A stretch of DNA of 58,818 nt from an uncultured Lachnospiraceae bacterium. Its GTDB lineage: Bacteria; Bacillota; Clostridia; Lachnospirales; Lachnospiraceae. Made by a program: the position numbers and the translations under genes. Below are positions 27,631-36,295 of this stretch, piece after piece (within the stretch, counting starts at the first letter, position 1; the number at the start of each line of letters is the position of its first letter). Where the stretch lies: assembly GCA_900317755.1 (NCBI GenBank), contig ONHZ01000016.1, positions 1-58,818 of the forward strand, given 5' to 3'. The notes under the pieces were generated by a model. It ran no database searches. It was not told the DNA's origin and saw nothing but the letters and a program-made list of their open reading frames with translations.

Positions 27631-27788
27631 CTCGAGCGCGAGTAAAAAAATGTTACATCTGCAAAAACCATGACTCGGACGTTGGTACTTAGCGAGTGCG
27701 TTTGATATAGCACGAGCTTAGTACCACTACGTCGAGTCATGAGTGAGAACGGGTTTTTCAGATGTACATTTTTTTGCGGGAGCGAGTT
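27631..27788 (+). repeat. Nested palindromic intergenic element, copy B
   Basis: Left core GACTCGGACGTTGGTACTT starts at 27672, and the right half reads CTTAGTACCACTACGTCGAG then GAACGGGTTTTTCAG. Outer arms AAAAAAATGTTACATCTG and CAGATGTACATTTTTTT pair with one mismatch. Except for a hairpin module missing here, it is nearly identical to the copy at 39914-40159. Adjacent to copy A in a 377-base gap with no gene; thiI has its own ribosome binding site just after it. Confidence 0.85.
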
Positions 27789-27809
27789 TGTAAGAAAAAG
27801 GAGTACAGT

Positions 27810-28991
27810 ATGTACCACGCATTTTTATTGAAATATGGCGAGATTGGCATCAAGGGCAAGAACCGCTACCTCTTCGAGGAGGCGCTTGTCGACAGCGTCC
27901 GCCGTGCACTTAAAGATTTCCCTCAGGAGTTTGAGGTCACCCGTCCTTCTGGCAGGATTTTTGTAGAGTGCAAGGAGGACTTTGATTTTGAAGATGTCCT
28001 GCATGCACTTCAGAATGTTTTCGGACTGGTCGAGATCTGTCCCGTCGTTTTAGTCCTGGATGAGGGCTTTGACAAGCTTGCAGAAAAGGTTGTCGAATTT
28101 GTTGACAAGGTTTATCCTGAAAAGAATTTCACCTTCAAGGTAAAGTGCAGGAGGTCGAGAAAGGATTATCCTCTGGATTCTATGCAGCTTGCCGCAGAGC
28201 TTGGCGGCAGGATTTTGGACGCATTCCCGACACTTTCTGTCGATGTCCACAAGCCGGATGTCTATATTTATGTCGAGGTCAGGACGCACAATCTCTGCAT
28301 CTATTCCAAGGAATATGAGGGCTTAGGCGGCCTTCCGTATGGCACGAGCGGCAAGGCAATGCTCCTTCTTTCAGGCGGTATAGACAGTCCGGTTGCAGGC
28401 TTTAGAGTTGCAAAGCGCGGCGTGAAGATTGACGCGATTTATTTTCATGCACCGCCATACACATCTGAGCGTGCAAAGCAAAAGGTCGTAGATCTCGCGC
28501 ACCAGGTCGCAAAGTATTCAGGTCCGATGAATCTCTATGTCGTAAACTTTACAGACATTCAGCTCTGCATCCTGGACCACTGCCCGCATGACGAGCTTAC
28601 CATCATCATGCGCCGTTACATGATGGCAATCGCTGAGCACTTCGCAAAGGAAGAGGGCTGCATGGGACTCATTACTGGAGAGTCCATCGGCCAGGTCGCA
28701 TCCCAGACCATGCAGTCACTGGAGTGCACGAATGCTGCAGTTTCGATGCCGGTATACAGGCCACTCATTGCCTACGACAAGCAGGAAATTGTAAATGAAT
28801 CCCAGAAGATCGGCACCTTCGAGACATCAATTCTGCCTTATGAGGACTGCTGTACAATTTTCGTCGCAAAGCACCCGGTGACAAAGCCAAAGCTTGACAG
28901 GATTGAAAAATCCGAAACACATCTCGTCGGATTCATCGAGCCGCTTTTGGAGAAAGCTATTGATGAGGTGGAAGTCATCTCCATCGACTGA
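27810..28991 (+). CDS. thiI: tRNA 4-thiouridine synthase ThiI
   Basis: 393 residues: N-terminal ferredoxin-like and THUMP domains (LKYGEIGIKGKNR at the start), then the PP-loop SGGIDSP at 188-194 and GESIGQVASQTM. ThiI adenylates U8 of tRNA and inserts sulfur. It has no C-terminal rhodanese domain, as in Bacillus, where a dedicated cysteine desulfurase passes sulfur directly; one is encoded just upstream. I chose the ATG at 27810, six bases after AAGGAG. The open frame extends further 5' into the repeat element, but those codons are not likely to be used. Confidence 0.95.
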   Translation: MYHAFLLKYGEIGIKGKNRYLFEEALVDSVRRALKDFPQEFEVTRPSGRIFVECKEDFDFEDVLHALQNVFGLVEICPVVLVLDEGFDKLAEKVVEFVDKVYPEKNFTFKVKCRRSRKDYPLDSMQLAAELGGRILDAFPTLSVDVHKPDVYIYVEVRTHNLCIYSKEYEGLGGLPYGTSGKAMLLLSGGIDSPVAGFRVAKRGVKIDAIYFHAPPYTSERAKQKVVDLAHQVAKYSGPMNLYVVNFTDIQLCILDHCPHDELTIIMRRYMMAIAEHFAKEEGCMGLITGESIGQVASQTMQSLECTNAAVSMPVYRPLIAYDKQEIVNESQKIGTFETSILPYEDCCTIFVAKHPVTKPKLDRIEKSETHLVGFIEPLLEKAIDEVEVISID

Positions 28992-28998
28992 TGAAGAA

Positions 28999-29047
28999 GC
29001 GATAATCAAATACGGTAATATTATGTAACTTCTGTAGAGATTATCGC
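28999..29047. repeat. Hairpin after thiI
   Basis: GCGATAATC (28999-29007) is perfectly complementary to GATTATCGC (29039-29047). No T tract. The remaining gap to 29170 shows nothing else I can support. Confidence 0.45.
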
Positions 29048-29170
29048 ATGAAAAAACAAGCAATGTTTGCATGTGATTTTATTTGAATGATAGTTAATGT
29101 CTTAATGATCAGCTCATGGCTTGTGCTGCATGTCAGAGATGCTGTGTTATTGCAGGAAAAAGGAAAGCAT

Positions 29171-30364
29171 ATGTCATACGCAAAAATAATCTTAAAAAAA
29201 GGCGAAGGCCGGATGATGAAGTCTGGCGGTTCATGGGTTTTTGATAACGAAATAGATAATGTTGAAGGCGATTATGAAAACGGCGGACTTGTCGAAGTTC
29301 ATGATTTCGATGGCTACCCAATGGGCATCGGATACATAAATGACAAATCAAAAATCCGTGTGCGCATCCTGACCCGTGACATTGATAAAGAGATTGACCG
29401 TGCATTTTTCGAGAAAAAGCTCCGCACAGCCTGGGATTACAGGAAAAGAGTAATCGACACTTCTTCCTGCAGACTGGTTTTTGGCGAGGCGGATTTTCTT
29501 CCAGGCATTACGATCGACAAATATGAGGATGTCCTAGTCGTCGAATCTCTTACGCTTGGCATGGAGAATTTCAAGAATGAGATTGTTGAAATTTTAAAAG
29601 GAATCCTTGCAGAAGACGGCATCAGAATCCGCGGCGTTTACGAGCGTGATGATGCCGGCGAGCGTAAGAAAGAGGGCCTTGAAAAATACGACGGCTTCAT
29701 CGGAGATGAGTTTGATACCAATGTCGAGATTACTGAGAATGGCGTAAAGTATTTTGTTGATGTCAAGCGCGGGCAGAAGACCGGATTTTTCCTTGACCAG
29801 AAACTGAATCGAAAGGCAATACAGGGTCTTGCAAAGGATGCTGAAGTCCTTGATCTTTTCACGCATACAGGCTCATTTGCGCTTAATGCGGCATACGCTG
29901 GCGCAAAGCATGTCACCGGGATTGATGCATCAGAATATGCAATCGAGACTGCGAGGAAAAACGCAGAACTAAACGGCTTTTCAAATGTCAATTTTGACAT
30001 TGCTGACATCGTGGAACTTCTTCCAGAAATGGTAAAGGCCGGTAAACAGTATGATCTTTTGATTCTTGATCCGCCAGCATTTGCAAAGGAAAAGCAGCAT
30101 CTGAAGAATGCGATAAATGGCTACAGGGAAATAAATAAAAATGCGATGAAGCTCGTAAAAAAGAGCGGTTACTTTGCCACCTGCTCATGCTCGCATTTTA
30201 TGACGAGAGAACTTTTTGAAAAGATGATTGTCGAGGCCAGCAAACAGGCCCATGTGCATCTTCGTCAGGTCGAAGCCCGCGCACAGGCACCGGACCATCC
30301 GATTCTCTGGACAATGGGAGAGAACTCGTACTATTTAAAGTTTTATGTGTTTCAGCTGTATTGA
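29171..30364 (+). CDS. Class I SAM-dependent rRNA methyltransferase, RlmI-like
   Basis: 397 residues. The N-terminus has a PUA domain (KIILKKGEGRMMKSGGSWVF). A RlmI-like linker domain and a Rossmann methyltransferase domain follow: VLDLFTHTGSFALNAAYAGA for SAM binding, LDPPAFAK as the NPPF-like catalytic motif, and CSCSHFM as the cysteine motif of m5C enzymes. E. coli RlmI makes m5C1962 in 23S rRNA; the exact target base here is inferred. The ATG at 29171 follows AAAAAGGAAAG. Upstream in-frame codons back to 29087 lack a ribosome binding site. Confidence 0.88.
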   Translation: MSYAKIILKKGEGRMMKSGGSWVFDNEIDNVEGDYENGGLVEVHDFDGYPMGIGYINDKSKIRVRILTRDIDKEIDRAFFEKKLRTAWDYRKRVIDTSSCRLVFGEADFLPGITIDKYEDVLVVESLTLGMENFKNEIVEILKGILAEDGIRIRGVYERDDAGERKKEGLEKYDGFIGDEFDTNVEITENGVKYFVDVKRGQKTGFFLDQKLNRKAIQGLAKDAEVLDLFTHTGSFALNAAYAGAKHVTGIDASEYAIETARKNAELNGFSNVNFDIADIVELLPEMVKAGKQYDLLILDPPAFAKEKQHLKNAINGYREINKNAMKLVKKSGYFATCSCSHFMTRELFEKMIVEASKQAHVHLRQVEARAQAPDHPILWTMGENSYYLKFYVFQLY

Positions 30365-30459
30365 TTAATCTATTTGTGACATCCGTGGTAATTCTGATTC
30401 TTTATTCATGCAAAGCACGAACAAAATAAAAATAGAGCTAGTAAAACTATCATGACAAA

Positions 30460-30489
30460 ATAAAAAATCCGGCACATTGCTGTGCCGGA
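30460..30489 (-). terminator. Terminator of the HPr-like gene
   Basis: TCCGGCACA (30468-30476) pairs with TGTGCCGGA (30481-30489). On the minus strand ATTTTTTA follows. It also faces the end of the methyltransferase gene and may stop both. Confidence 0.88.
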
Positions 30490-30534
30490 GAAATTAATAA
30501 TGAATGACTGACCTTCTTAAGATCAGTCAACTCT

Positions 30535-30762
30535 TCATACCATGTAAGGCTTTACTGCTTCAAGAATTTCAGCGTCATCCTCAGCGTGGATTGTAAGCTC
30601 GATTGGCTGTGAAAGGTCAAGTGAGAAGATTCCCATGATTGACTTTGCATCGATGACATAACGTCCGCTGATAAGATCGAAGTCGCTGTCAAACTTTGAA
30701 ATAGTGTTGACGAAAGACTTTACCTTGTCAATAGAATTGAGTGAAATCATTACCTTTTTCAT
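30535..30762 (-). CDS. HPr-like protein lacking the catalytic histidine (Crh type)
   Basis: 75 residues with the HPr fold pattern and the regulatory-serine motif KSIMGIFSLDL, in which Ser41 corresponds to HPr Ser46. At the place of the phosphocarrier His15 (normally in HARPA) the sequence reads NSIDKVKSFVN, without histidine, so it cannot pass phosphate in the PTS. This is the state of Bacillus Crh, which is phosphorylated only on serine by HPr kinase and acts with CcpA in catabolite control. A strong AGGAGGT precedes the start. It is a single-gene unit with its own promoter and terminator. Confidence 0.8.
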   Translation of the reverse strand: MKKVMISLNSIDKVKSFVNTISKFDSDFDLISGRYVIDAKSIMGIFSLDLSQPIELTIHAEDDAEILEAVKPYMV

Positions 30763-30806
30763 ACCTAAACCTCCTAAAAAAATGGTATAAAATTGATTAC
30801 AATGTG

Positions 30807-30835
30807 ATATTATTTCAGATAATAAAAAATGTCAA
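30807..30835 (-). promoter_or_regulatory. Promoter of the HPr-like gene
   Basis: On the minus strand TTGACA (30835-30830), a 17-base spacer and TAATAT (30812-30807). A near-consensus sigma-A promoter. Confidence 0.8.
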
Positions 30836-30915
30836 TCGTTGAAATAACGAATTAAAAAATATTTTACAAGTATTTTGACAAACAAGACATTAGGGAAGAT
30901 CAGACAGGACAAATG

Positions 30916-30943
30916 TTGCATTTCGGACATAATAAATTATACT
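30916..30943 (+). promoter_or_regulatory. Putative mtaB promoter
   Basis: TTGCAT (30916-30921), 16 bases, TATACT (30938-30943), 60 bases ahead of the start codon. Confidence 0.5.
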
Positions 30944-31004
30944 GTGGAAAGATGCTGCCGTGACTTTTGTAAAAATCTTCTGACTGACATTTGAGAAAAT
31001 TAAT

Positions 31005-32606
31005 ATGAATACAAATAATATGACCGCAGCATTGAAAAATCTGGGCTGCAAGGTAAATGAATATGAGACAAAGGCAATGGAGAAGAGGCTTTCTGAGGCC
31101 GGCTTTACCATTGTGCCATTTTCTGATAAGGCAGATGTGTATGTCATAAATACCTGCACAGTGACGGCTGTCGCTGACCAGAAATCAAGGCAGATGCTTA
31201 GGCGCGCAAAGCGTGAAAATCCTGATGCGGTGATTGTCTGTGCAGGCTGCTTTGCCGAGACTTTTCTTGCAGAAAATGATGAAGAAAAACTAAAAGAGGA
31301 GACAGGCGCCGACCTTATTATCTTAAATGACGAAAAGGGAAAAATTGATGAGAAGGTAATTTCATTTCTTGAGTCCAGAAAACAGATTTCTAATACTGAT
31401 GAAGCAGTTCAAGATAGCAAGGATTTGAATGAAGGAGAGGCAGCTTTTGATGGAAAGAACGCTGATAACATAAGTAGTGTTGAGAATAATGAGATGGACA
31501 TTCGTCATCGTGACACTGCCGCTACCTTCGAAGAACTTGGTTTTTCCGAGCCATCTGACAGGACAAGAAGCTTCTTAAAGATTCAGGATGGCTGTGACCA
31601 TTTCTGTTCATACTGTCTGATTCCATTTGCGAGAGGAAAGTCCAGAAGCCGCAGCATGGAAGCATCAGTAAAAGAAGCAGAGCACCTTGCAGAAGAAGGA
31701 TTTTCTGAAATTGTAATTACAGGCGTTGATGTTGCAGCATACGGCAGGGATTCAGATCAGGATAACCAAGAGAAAATCAGAATAAATTATTTTTCAGAAA
31801 AAAAGAAAATATCGAAAACAGACCAGCAATTATTATCTACAGGCAGTACATTAACTGAGGATAAACAAGATAATACGAATTATTATCTTCTGCTTTTGGT
31901 TCTCCGTATCTCATTAATTCAAGGCATCCGCCGCATCCGTTTCGGCTCGCTTGACCCGGATCTTATTACCGAAGATTTTGTAAAGGAATTATCTGAGATT
32001 CCAAAGATCTGCCCGCATTTTCATCTTTCCCTTCAGAGCGGATCAGATGCTGTCCTTAAACGCATGAACCGCCACTATACGAAAGAAGATTACAGAAAAG
32101 CTGTCGAATTACTTCGGAAATATTTTGATGATCCTGCGATTACGACGGACATCATCTCAGGCTTCCAGGGAGAGACGGACAGTGAGTTTGAAGAGACCTG
32201 TGACTTTGTAAAGAAGATAAATTTTTACGAAGTCCATAATTTCCCCTATTCCATCAGGAAGGGTACAAGGGCAGAATCCCTTCCCGGCCGTGTCAAAAAT
32301 GTGATCAAGGATAATCGCGTGAACAAATTGATTGATATCTCAAAAAAACAGGCTGTTGAGTACAGGCGCCGTCATATTGGGAAGGAAGTTTCCGTTCTTT
32401 TCGAATCGGATTTTCATAGAATAGCAGATGCAGACAAAGAGGATTTTATTGACGCGACAGGATTTTATGTCACAGGATTATCCGAGGAATACATCCGCTG
32501 TGCAGTAAAGGTTAAGAATGAAGAAGAGGCTGATGCACTGAAGCACACAATAAGAGAGGGCAGAATAATTGGATTTCTTACTGATGAAATAATGGAAATC
32601 GTCTGA
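31005..32606 (+). CDS. mtaB: tRNA t6A37 methylthiotransferase MtaB
   Basis: 533 residues. The N-terminal UPF0004 domain holds the three auxiliary-cluster cysteines C15, C51 and C82 (LGCKVNEYE, INTCTV, CAGC). The radical SAM motif is C197-X3-C201-X2-C204 (GCDHFCSYC), and a TRAM-like domain ends the protein. MtaB turns t6A37 into ms2t6A37 in ANN-decoding tRNAs. Relatives have about 430-450 residues. The extra length comes from two acidic, low-complexity insertions at about 125-170 and 250-290, the second next to the radical SAM barrel. The ribosome binding site is weak. It starts a housekeeping run continuing with ireB. Confidence 0.9.
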   Translation: MNTNNMTAALKNLGCKVNEYETKAMEKRLSEAGFTIVPFSDKADVYVINTCTVTAVADQKSRQMLRRAKRENPDAVIVCAGCFAETFLAENDEEKLKEETGADLIILNDEKGKIDEKVISFLESRKQISNTDEAVQDSKDLNEGEAAFDGKNADNISSVENNEMDIRHRDTAATFEELGFSEPSDRTRSFLKIQDGCDHFCSYCLIPFARGKSRSRSMEASVKEAEHLAEEGFSEIVITGVDVAAYGRDSDQDNQEKIRINYFSEKKKISKTDQQLLSTGSTLTEDKQDNTNYYLLLLVLRISLIQGIRRIRFGSLDPDLITEDFVKELSEIPKICPHFHLSLQSGSDAVLKRMNRHYTKEDYRKAVELLRKYFDDPAITTDIISGFQGETDSEFEETCDFVKKINFYEVHNFPYSIRKGTRAESLPGRVKNVIKDNRVNKLIDISKKQAVEYRRRHIGKEVSVLFESDFHRIADADKEDFIDATGFYVTGLSEEYIRCAVKVKNEEEADALKHTIREGRIIGFLTDEIMEIV

Positions 32607-32685
32607 TTATTCTTTACTTTTGCTGTTAAATCAATTAGAATGAAACCGATTATGTTGGATGGAAATTTTTGACAGGACTTGAGTT

Positions 32686-32952
32686 ATGAATCTTTCAAAT
32701 ACACAGTATTTCAAAGTCGAGACAGACAACAATGTTGGCGTAAAGCAGATTTTAGAGAGCGTTTACAATTCTCTCAAAGAAAAAGGCTACAACCCCGTGA
32801 ATCAGATTGTAGGCTATATTATGTCGGGAGATCCTACATTTATCACGAGCTACAATGGTGCGAGAAGCCTCATTATGAAGGTCGAGCGCGATGAGCTTGT
32901 TGAGGAGCTCCTTAAAGAATACATAAAGAACGAGGCATGGAAGGACGTCTGA
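32686..32952 (+). CDS. ireB: IreB family regulatory phosphoprotein (UPF0297)
   Basis: 88 residues, full family length, with the conserved TQYFKVETDN, KGYNPVNQIVGYIMSGDP, and ITSYNGARSLI blocks. IreB in Enterococcus is a substrate of the Ser/Thr kinase IreK and tunes cephalosporin resistance; threonines near the N-terminus (TQYFKVETDN) are the likely targets. It is followed directly by ruvX and a DUF1292 gene, the same order as yrzL-yrrK-yrzB in Bacillus. Confidence 0.92.
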   Translation: MNLSNTQYFKVETDNNVGVKQILESVYNSLKEKGYNPVNQIVGYIMSGDPTFITSYNGARSLIMKVERDELVEELLKEYIKNEAWKDV

Positions 32953-33371
32953 TGGGGCTCGACTTCGGAGCGCATACATGCGGTGTTGCCGTTTCTGACG
33001 GCCTTGGAATCACTGCACAGGGTGTTGAGATTATCCGAAGGGAAAAGCCTACGAAATATCGTACCACGCTTGCGCGAATCGGCGAGCTGGTTCAGAAATA
33101 TTCTGTAAATACTTTTGTATTAGGTCTTCCTCTGGGCCTTGATGGGATTGAGGGCGAGAGATGCCAGAAAACCCGTGATTTTGCAGAGGCACTTCAAAAA
33201 AGATTTCCAGAAATTCCGATTTGTTTTCAGGATGAGCGCTTTACGACTGTTGAATCCCACGAGGCGATGGAGTTTACAGGCGTTCAAAAAAAAGCTCACA
33301 AGAAATATGTCGATGAGCTTGCAGCAATGCTGATTCTTCAGAGATACATGGATGAGCATCGGCAAAGTTAA
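32937..33371 (+). CDS. ruvX: Putative pre-16S rRNA nuclease / Holliday junction resolvase-like RuvX (YqgF)
   Basis: 144 residues of the RNase H-like YqgF family: MGLDFGAHTCGVAVSD with the first catalytic Asp, LGLPLGLDG, DERFTTVES and the last acidic motif KYVDELAAMLIL. In E. coli YqgF trims the 16S 5' end. The frame starts at 32937, overlapping ireB by 16 bases; the second ATG at 32952, in a TGATG overlap with the ireB stop, is an equally good choice. Tight coupling to ireB is common in Firmicutes. Confidence 0.93.
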   Translation: MEGRLMGLDFGAHTCGVAVSDGLGITAQGVEIIRREKPTKYRTTLARIGELVQKYSVNTFVLGLPLGLDGIEGERCQKTRDFAEALQKRFPEIPICFQDERFTTVESHEAMEFTGVQKKAHKKYVDELAAMLILQRYMDEHRQS

Positions 33372-33372
33372 A

Positions 33373-33446
33373 TTCTCATCCTAATTATGAGAAATATTAT
33401 TCACGCTGCGTTGTTTCCGCAAGATAAGGCTGCCTGTTGCGGGAAA
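33373..33446. repeat. Two small hairpins between ruvX and the DUF1292 gene
   Basis: TTCTCAT (33373-33379) pairs with ATGAGAA (33387-33393), and TTTCCGCAA (33414-33422) pairs with TTGCGGGAAA (33437-33446) with one bulge. No T tract, so probably read-through with RNA structure. Confidence 0.4.
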
Positions 33447-33476
33447 GAGGATTGATAGCAGTATGAGGGAAAAGTC

Positions 33477-33773
33477 ATGTCAGAAAAAATTGTTTTAGAA
33501 GATACTGAAGGCTCGGATAAGCTTGAAGTTTATATAATTGAAGAAACGACGATAAATGAGAAGCATTATGTTTTAGCGTCAAATCTTGATCCTGATTCGG
33601 AGGAGGATTCGGATGAGAATCAAGAGGGCGAGGCTTATATTCTCCGTGAGGATGAATGCGAGGGTGATCCGGAGAACTTTATTTTTACAACCGTAACCGA
33701 TGACGAAGAACTAAAAAATGTCGCCGGAATCTTCAAGGAATTACTTGACGACTCGGAGGTTACAATTGAATAA
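33477..33773 (+). CDS. DUF1292 domain-containing acidic protein (YrzB-like)
   Basis: 98 residues, strongly acidic, with the DUF1292 pattern KLEVYIIEETTINEKHYVLAS and the tail TDDEELKNVAGIFKELLDD. Function unknown; the gene nearly always follows ruvX in Firmicutes. Its last codons overlap the TTG start of rnj by eight bases, and the ribosome binding site GGAGGT for rnj lies within it. AGGGAAAAG precedes its ATG. Confidence 0.88.
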   Translation: MSEKIVLEDTEGSDKLEVYIIEETTINEKHYVLASNLDPDSEEDSDENQEGEAYILREDECEGDPENFIFTTVTDDEELKNVAGIFKELLDDSEVTIE

Positions 33774-35415
33774 GAAAAAACTTAAGATCATTCCGCTCGG
33801 AGGCCTTGACATCATTGGTATGAATATGACGGCTTTCGAATATGGCGACAGCATCATTGTAGTGGACTGCGGAATGGCATTTCCGGAAGACGATATGCCA
33901 GGCGTAGACCTTGTCATTCCGGATATTTCCTATCTTCTGGAGAATGAGGACAAGGTGAAGGGCATCTTTATTACGCATGGTCATGAAGACCACATCGGTG
34001 CAATCCCTTATGTCCTTTCCCAGATGCAGGTTCCGCTTTATGCGACGAGGCTTACCATGGGCATCATTGAGCACAAGCTCGAAGAGTACAATATGATGAC
34101 CCAGGTGAGAAGGAAGGTTGTTCAATACGGCCAGACGATTAATGCCGGCTGTTTCCGTGTAGAATTCATAAAGACAAATCACTCGATTCAGGATGCAGCT
34201 GCATTTGCAATTTTTACCCCTGTTGGTACTGTTATTCATACAGGAGATTTTAAAGTTGATTACACGCCTGTTTTTGGTGACCAGATTGATCTGCAGCGCT
34301 TTGCAGAACTCGGCCAGAAGGGTGTTCTCGCAATGCTCTGCGACAGCACGAATGCTGAGCGGCCTGGCTTTACAATGTCTGAGCGCACGGTTGGTACGAC
34401 TTTTGACCAGATTTTCGGCCAGTACCAGAATACGAGAATCATCATCGCAACATTTGCTTCAAATGTTGACCGTGTACAGCAGATTATTAATTCTGCCTAC
34501 AAATTCGGCAGGAAAGCTGTCATCGAAGGCCGCTCAATGGTTTCCATCATCACTACGGCAGTTGAGCTTGGCTACATCAATATTCCAGACAATACGCTTA
34601 TTGGCATCGATGAGCTGAAGAATTATCCTGATGAGAAGACCGTCATCATCACGACAGGATCACAGGGCGAGTCCATGGCTGCACTTTCCCGAATGGCATC
34701 CGGCATGCACAAGAAGATCCGCATCAAGCCAAACGATACGATTATTTTCTCGTCCCATCCTATTCCGGGAAATGAGAAGGCGGTATCTCATGTCATGGAT
34801 GACATTTACAGGCAGGGCGCAAACATCATCTATCAGGATACGCATGTTTCCGGACATGCCTGCCAGGAGGAGATTAAGCTCCTTTATTCCCTTGTAAAGC
34901 CAAAGTATGCGATTCCGGTTCATGGCGAATACAAGCATTTAAAGGCACAGGCTGATGTCGTTCGTACTTTGGGATATGACAGTTCTCATATTTTCATTAT
35001 GAAGGTCGGAGACATTCTCGAGCTGAATGATGAGAGCGCTAAAGTAAATGGAAATGTCAAGGCCGGTTCCGTCATGGTCGATGGTCTTGGCGATGTAGGT
35101 TCTGTTGTGCTCAGGGACAGACAGAGATTATCAGAAGATGGAATCATTATCGTAGTGCTTCTTCTGATGCAGGGCACATCTACATTCATTGGAAATGCTG
35201 AAATTGTTTCCAGAGGTTTTGTCTACGCAAAGGGTGCAGAGGACCTGATGGACAATGCCCGTGAAGTCGTAAATAATGAAATGACGGATTTAAGTCAGAG
35301 GCATGTTTCTGACTGGACGAAGATCCGCTCGGATATCCGTACAGCACTTTCAGACTTTGTATGGAAAGAGACAAAGAGAAGACCAATGATTCTTCCGATT
35401 GTCATGGAAGTCTGA
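33766..35415 (+). CDS. rnj: Ribonuclease J
   Basis: 549 residues of the beta-CASP metallo-beta-lactamase family. The metal motif HGHEDH is at 71-76, with later motifs NHSIQDAAA, HTGDFK, and the beta-CASP SSHPIPGNE and HVSGHA. RNase J has 5'-3' exonuclease and endonuclease activity and is central to mRNA decay and rRNA maturation in Firmicutes. The frame is open upstream, but a TTG at 33766, five bases after GGAGGT and aligned with the usual N-terminus (LNKKKLKIIPLGGL), is the evident start. It is coupled to the DUF1292 gene. Confidence 0.94.
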   Translation: MNKKKLKIIPLGGLDIIGMNMTAFEYGDSIIVVDCGMAFPEDDMPGVDLVIPDISYLLENEDKVKGIFITHGHEDHIGAIPYVLSQMQVPLYATRLTMGIIEHKLEEYNMMTQVRRKVVQYGQTINAGCFRVEFIKTNHSIQDAAAFAIFTPVGTVIHTGDFKVDYTPVFGDQIDLQRFAELGQKGVLAMLCDSTNAERPGFTMSERTVGTTFDQIFGQYQNTRIIIATFASNVDRVQQIINSAYKFGRKAVIEGRSMVSIITTAVELGYINIPDNTLIGIDELKNYPDEKTVIITTGSQGESMAALSRMASGMHKKIRIKPNDTIIFSSHPIPGNEKAVSHVMDDIYRQGANIIYQDTHVSGHACQEEIKLLYSLVKPKYAIPVHGEYKHLKAQADVVRTLGYDSSHIFIMKVGDILELNDESAKVNGNVKAGSVMVDGLGDVGSVVLRDRQRLSEDGIIIVVLLLMQGTSTFIGNAEIVSRGFVYAKGAEDLMDNAREVVNNEMTDLSQRHVSDWTKIRSDIRTALSDFVWKETKRRPMILPIVMEV

Positions 35416-35431
35416 TCACTTTGAATAGTTT

Positions 35432-35468
35432 CTCATGCCTGGTATGTTTCCTTGTGGGTTGGCATGAG
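35432..35468. repeat. Hairpin between rnj and trmR
   Basis: CTCATGCC (35432-35439) pairs perfectly with GGCATGAG (35461-35468) over a 21-base loop. No T tract. Confidence 0.4.
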
Positions 35469-35490
35469 ATGCACTGGTTTAGGAATTGTA

Positions 35491-36147
35491 ATGAACGATG
35501 ATGAAAGGATGAAAATTTTTCTCTCTACCTTGAGACCATCTCTTCCAGAGCATTTATATGCACTCAAAAAATGGTGCCTTGAGAGAGATTATCCTGTCAT
35601 CAGAAGCGAGACAGAAGACCTGCTCCGCGCTGTCCTTGCGATGAAAAAGCCTTCAAAGATATTAGAGATTGGAACCTGTGCTGGATACTCGACATCATTT
35701 ATTTATGAATATGCGAAGGCACAGATTACGACGCTCGAGATCCGTCCTGAGCATGTGAAAGAGGCTCGCGAGAATTTCAAGAATTTTGGAATTTCTGATT
35801 TTATTAAAGTCATCGAAGGCGATGCTGAGAAGAGTCTTGATGAGATGATTTCTTCTGATGAAAATCCGAAGTTTGATTTTGTTTTTATTGATGCTGCCAA
35901 GGGGCAGTACAGTATATATTTTGACAGGGCAGCAAAGCTACTGACAGATGACGGCGTGATCGTTTGCGACAATGTGCTTCAGGATGAGAGTTTACTCGAT
36001 TCGAGATACACGATTCTGCAGAGGGACAGGACAATTCACGACAGGATGCGCGCCTTCCTTCAGGATATCACACACAGAGCTGATTTTGTGACGGATGTGC
36101 TTCCGATTGCTGACGGGATGTCGGTGTCGGTGCATAAAGTTTTGTAA
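35491..36147 (+). CDS. trmR: O-methyltransferase, TrmR-like (tRNA 5-hydroxyuridine methyltransferase)
   Basis: 218 residues of the class I O-methyltransferase family: ILEIGTCAGYSTSFI for SAM binding, TLEIRPEH, and the metal-site FVFIDAAKGQY and VCDNVLQDE. Similar proteins include catechol O-methyltransferase-like enzymes, but Bacillus TrmR (YrrM), which converts ho5U34 to mo5U34 in tRNA, lies next to the U32 proteins TrhP, and the same pair is present here. I chose the ATG at 35491, six bases after AGGA; in-frame codons back to 35452 have no ribosome binding site. Confidence 0.82.
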   Translation: MNDDERMKIFLSTLRPSLPEHLYALKKWCLERDYPVIRSETEDLLRAVLAMKKPSKILEIGTCAGYSTSFIYEYAKAQITTLEIRPEHVKEARENFKNFGISDFIKVIEGDAEKSLDEMISSDENPKFDFVFIDAAKGQYSIYFDRAAKLLTDDGVIVCDNVLQDESLLDSRYTILQRDRTIHDRMRAFLQDITHRADFVTDVLPIADGMSVSVHKVL

Positions 36148-36295
36148 AAATATTTTGTAAAAATATTTCTGAAAATGAATGTCTGAAATAATAATTATGT
36201 TTATTGTTGCAGGATTTTGAGAAGCAATAATTTGAATATTATATCGCATTTACAATTAGTGAATGCATTAGGATACGTAATAGTCAGGGTTATTT

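Noticed and set aside
27433-27809. Possible CRISPR array or riboswitch in the repeated gap
   Set aside because: The repeats are two large inverted structures, not short direct repeats with spacers, and no T-box, SAM or thiamine-box landmarks were seen.
27585-27818. Minus-strand reading frame of 77 codons
   Set aside because: It lies in palindromic copy B. A similar peptide (KNVHLKNPF, LMTRRSGTKL) appears at 40016-40222 only because the same repeat is there. Its sequence is explained by the DNA structure.
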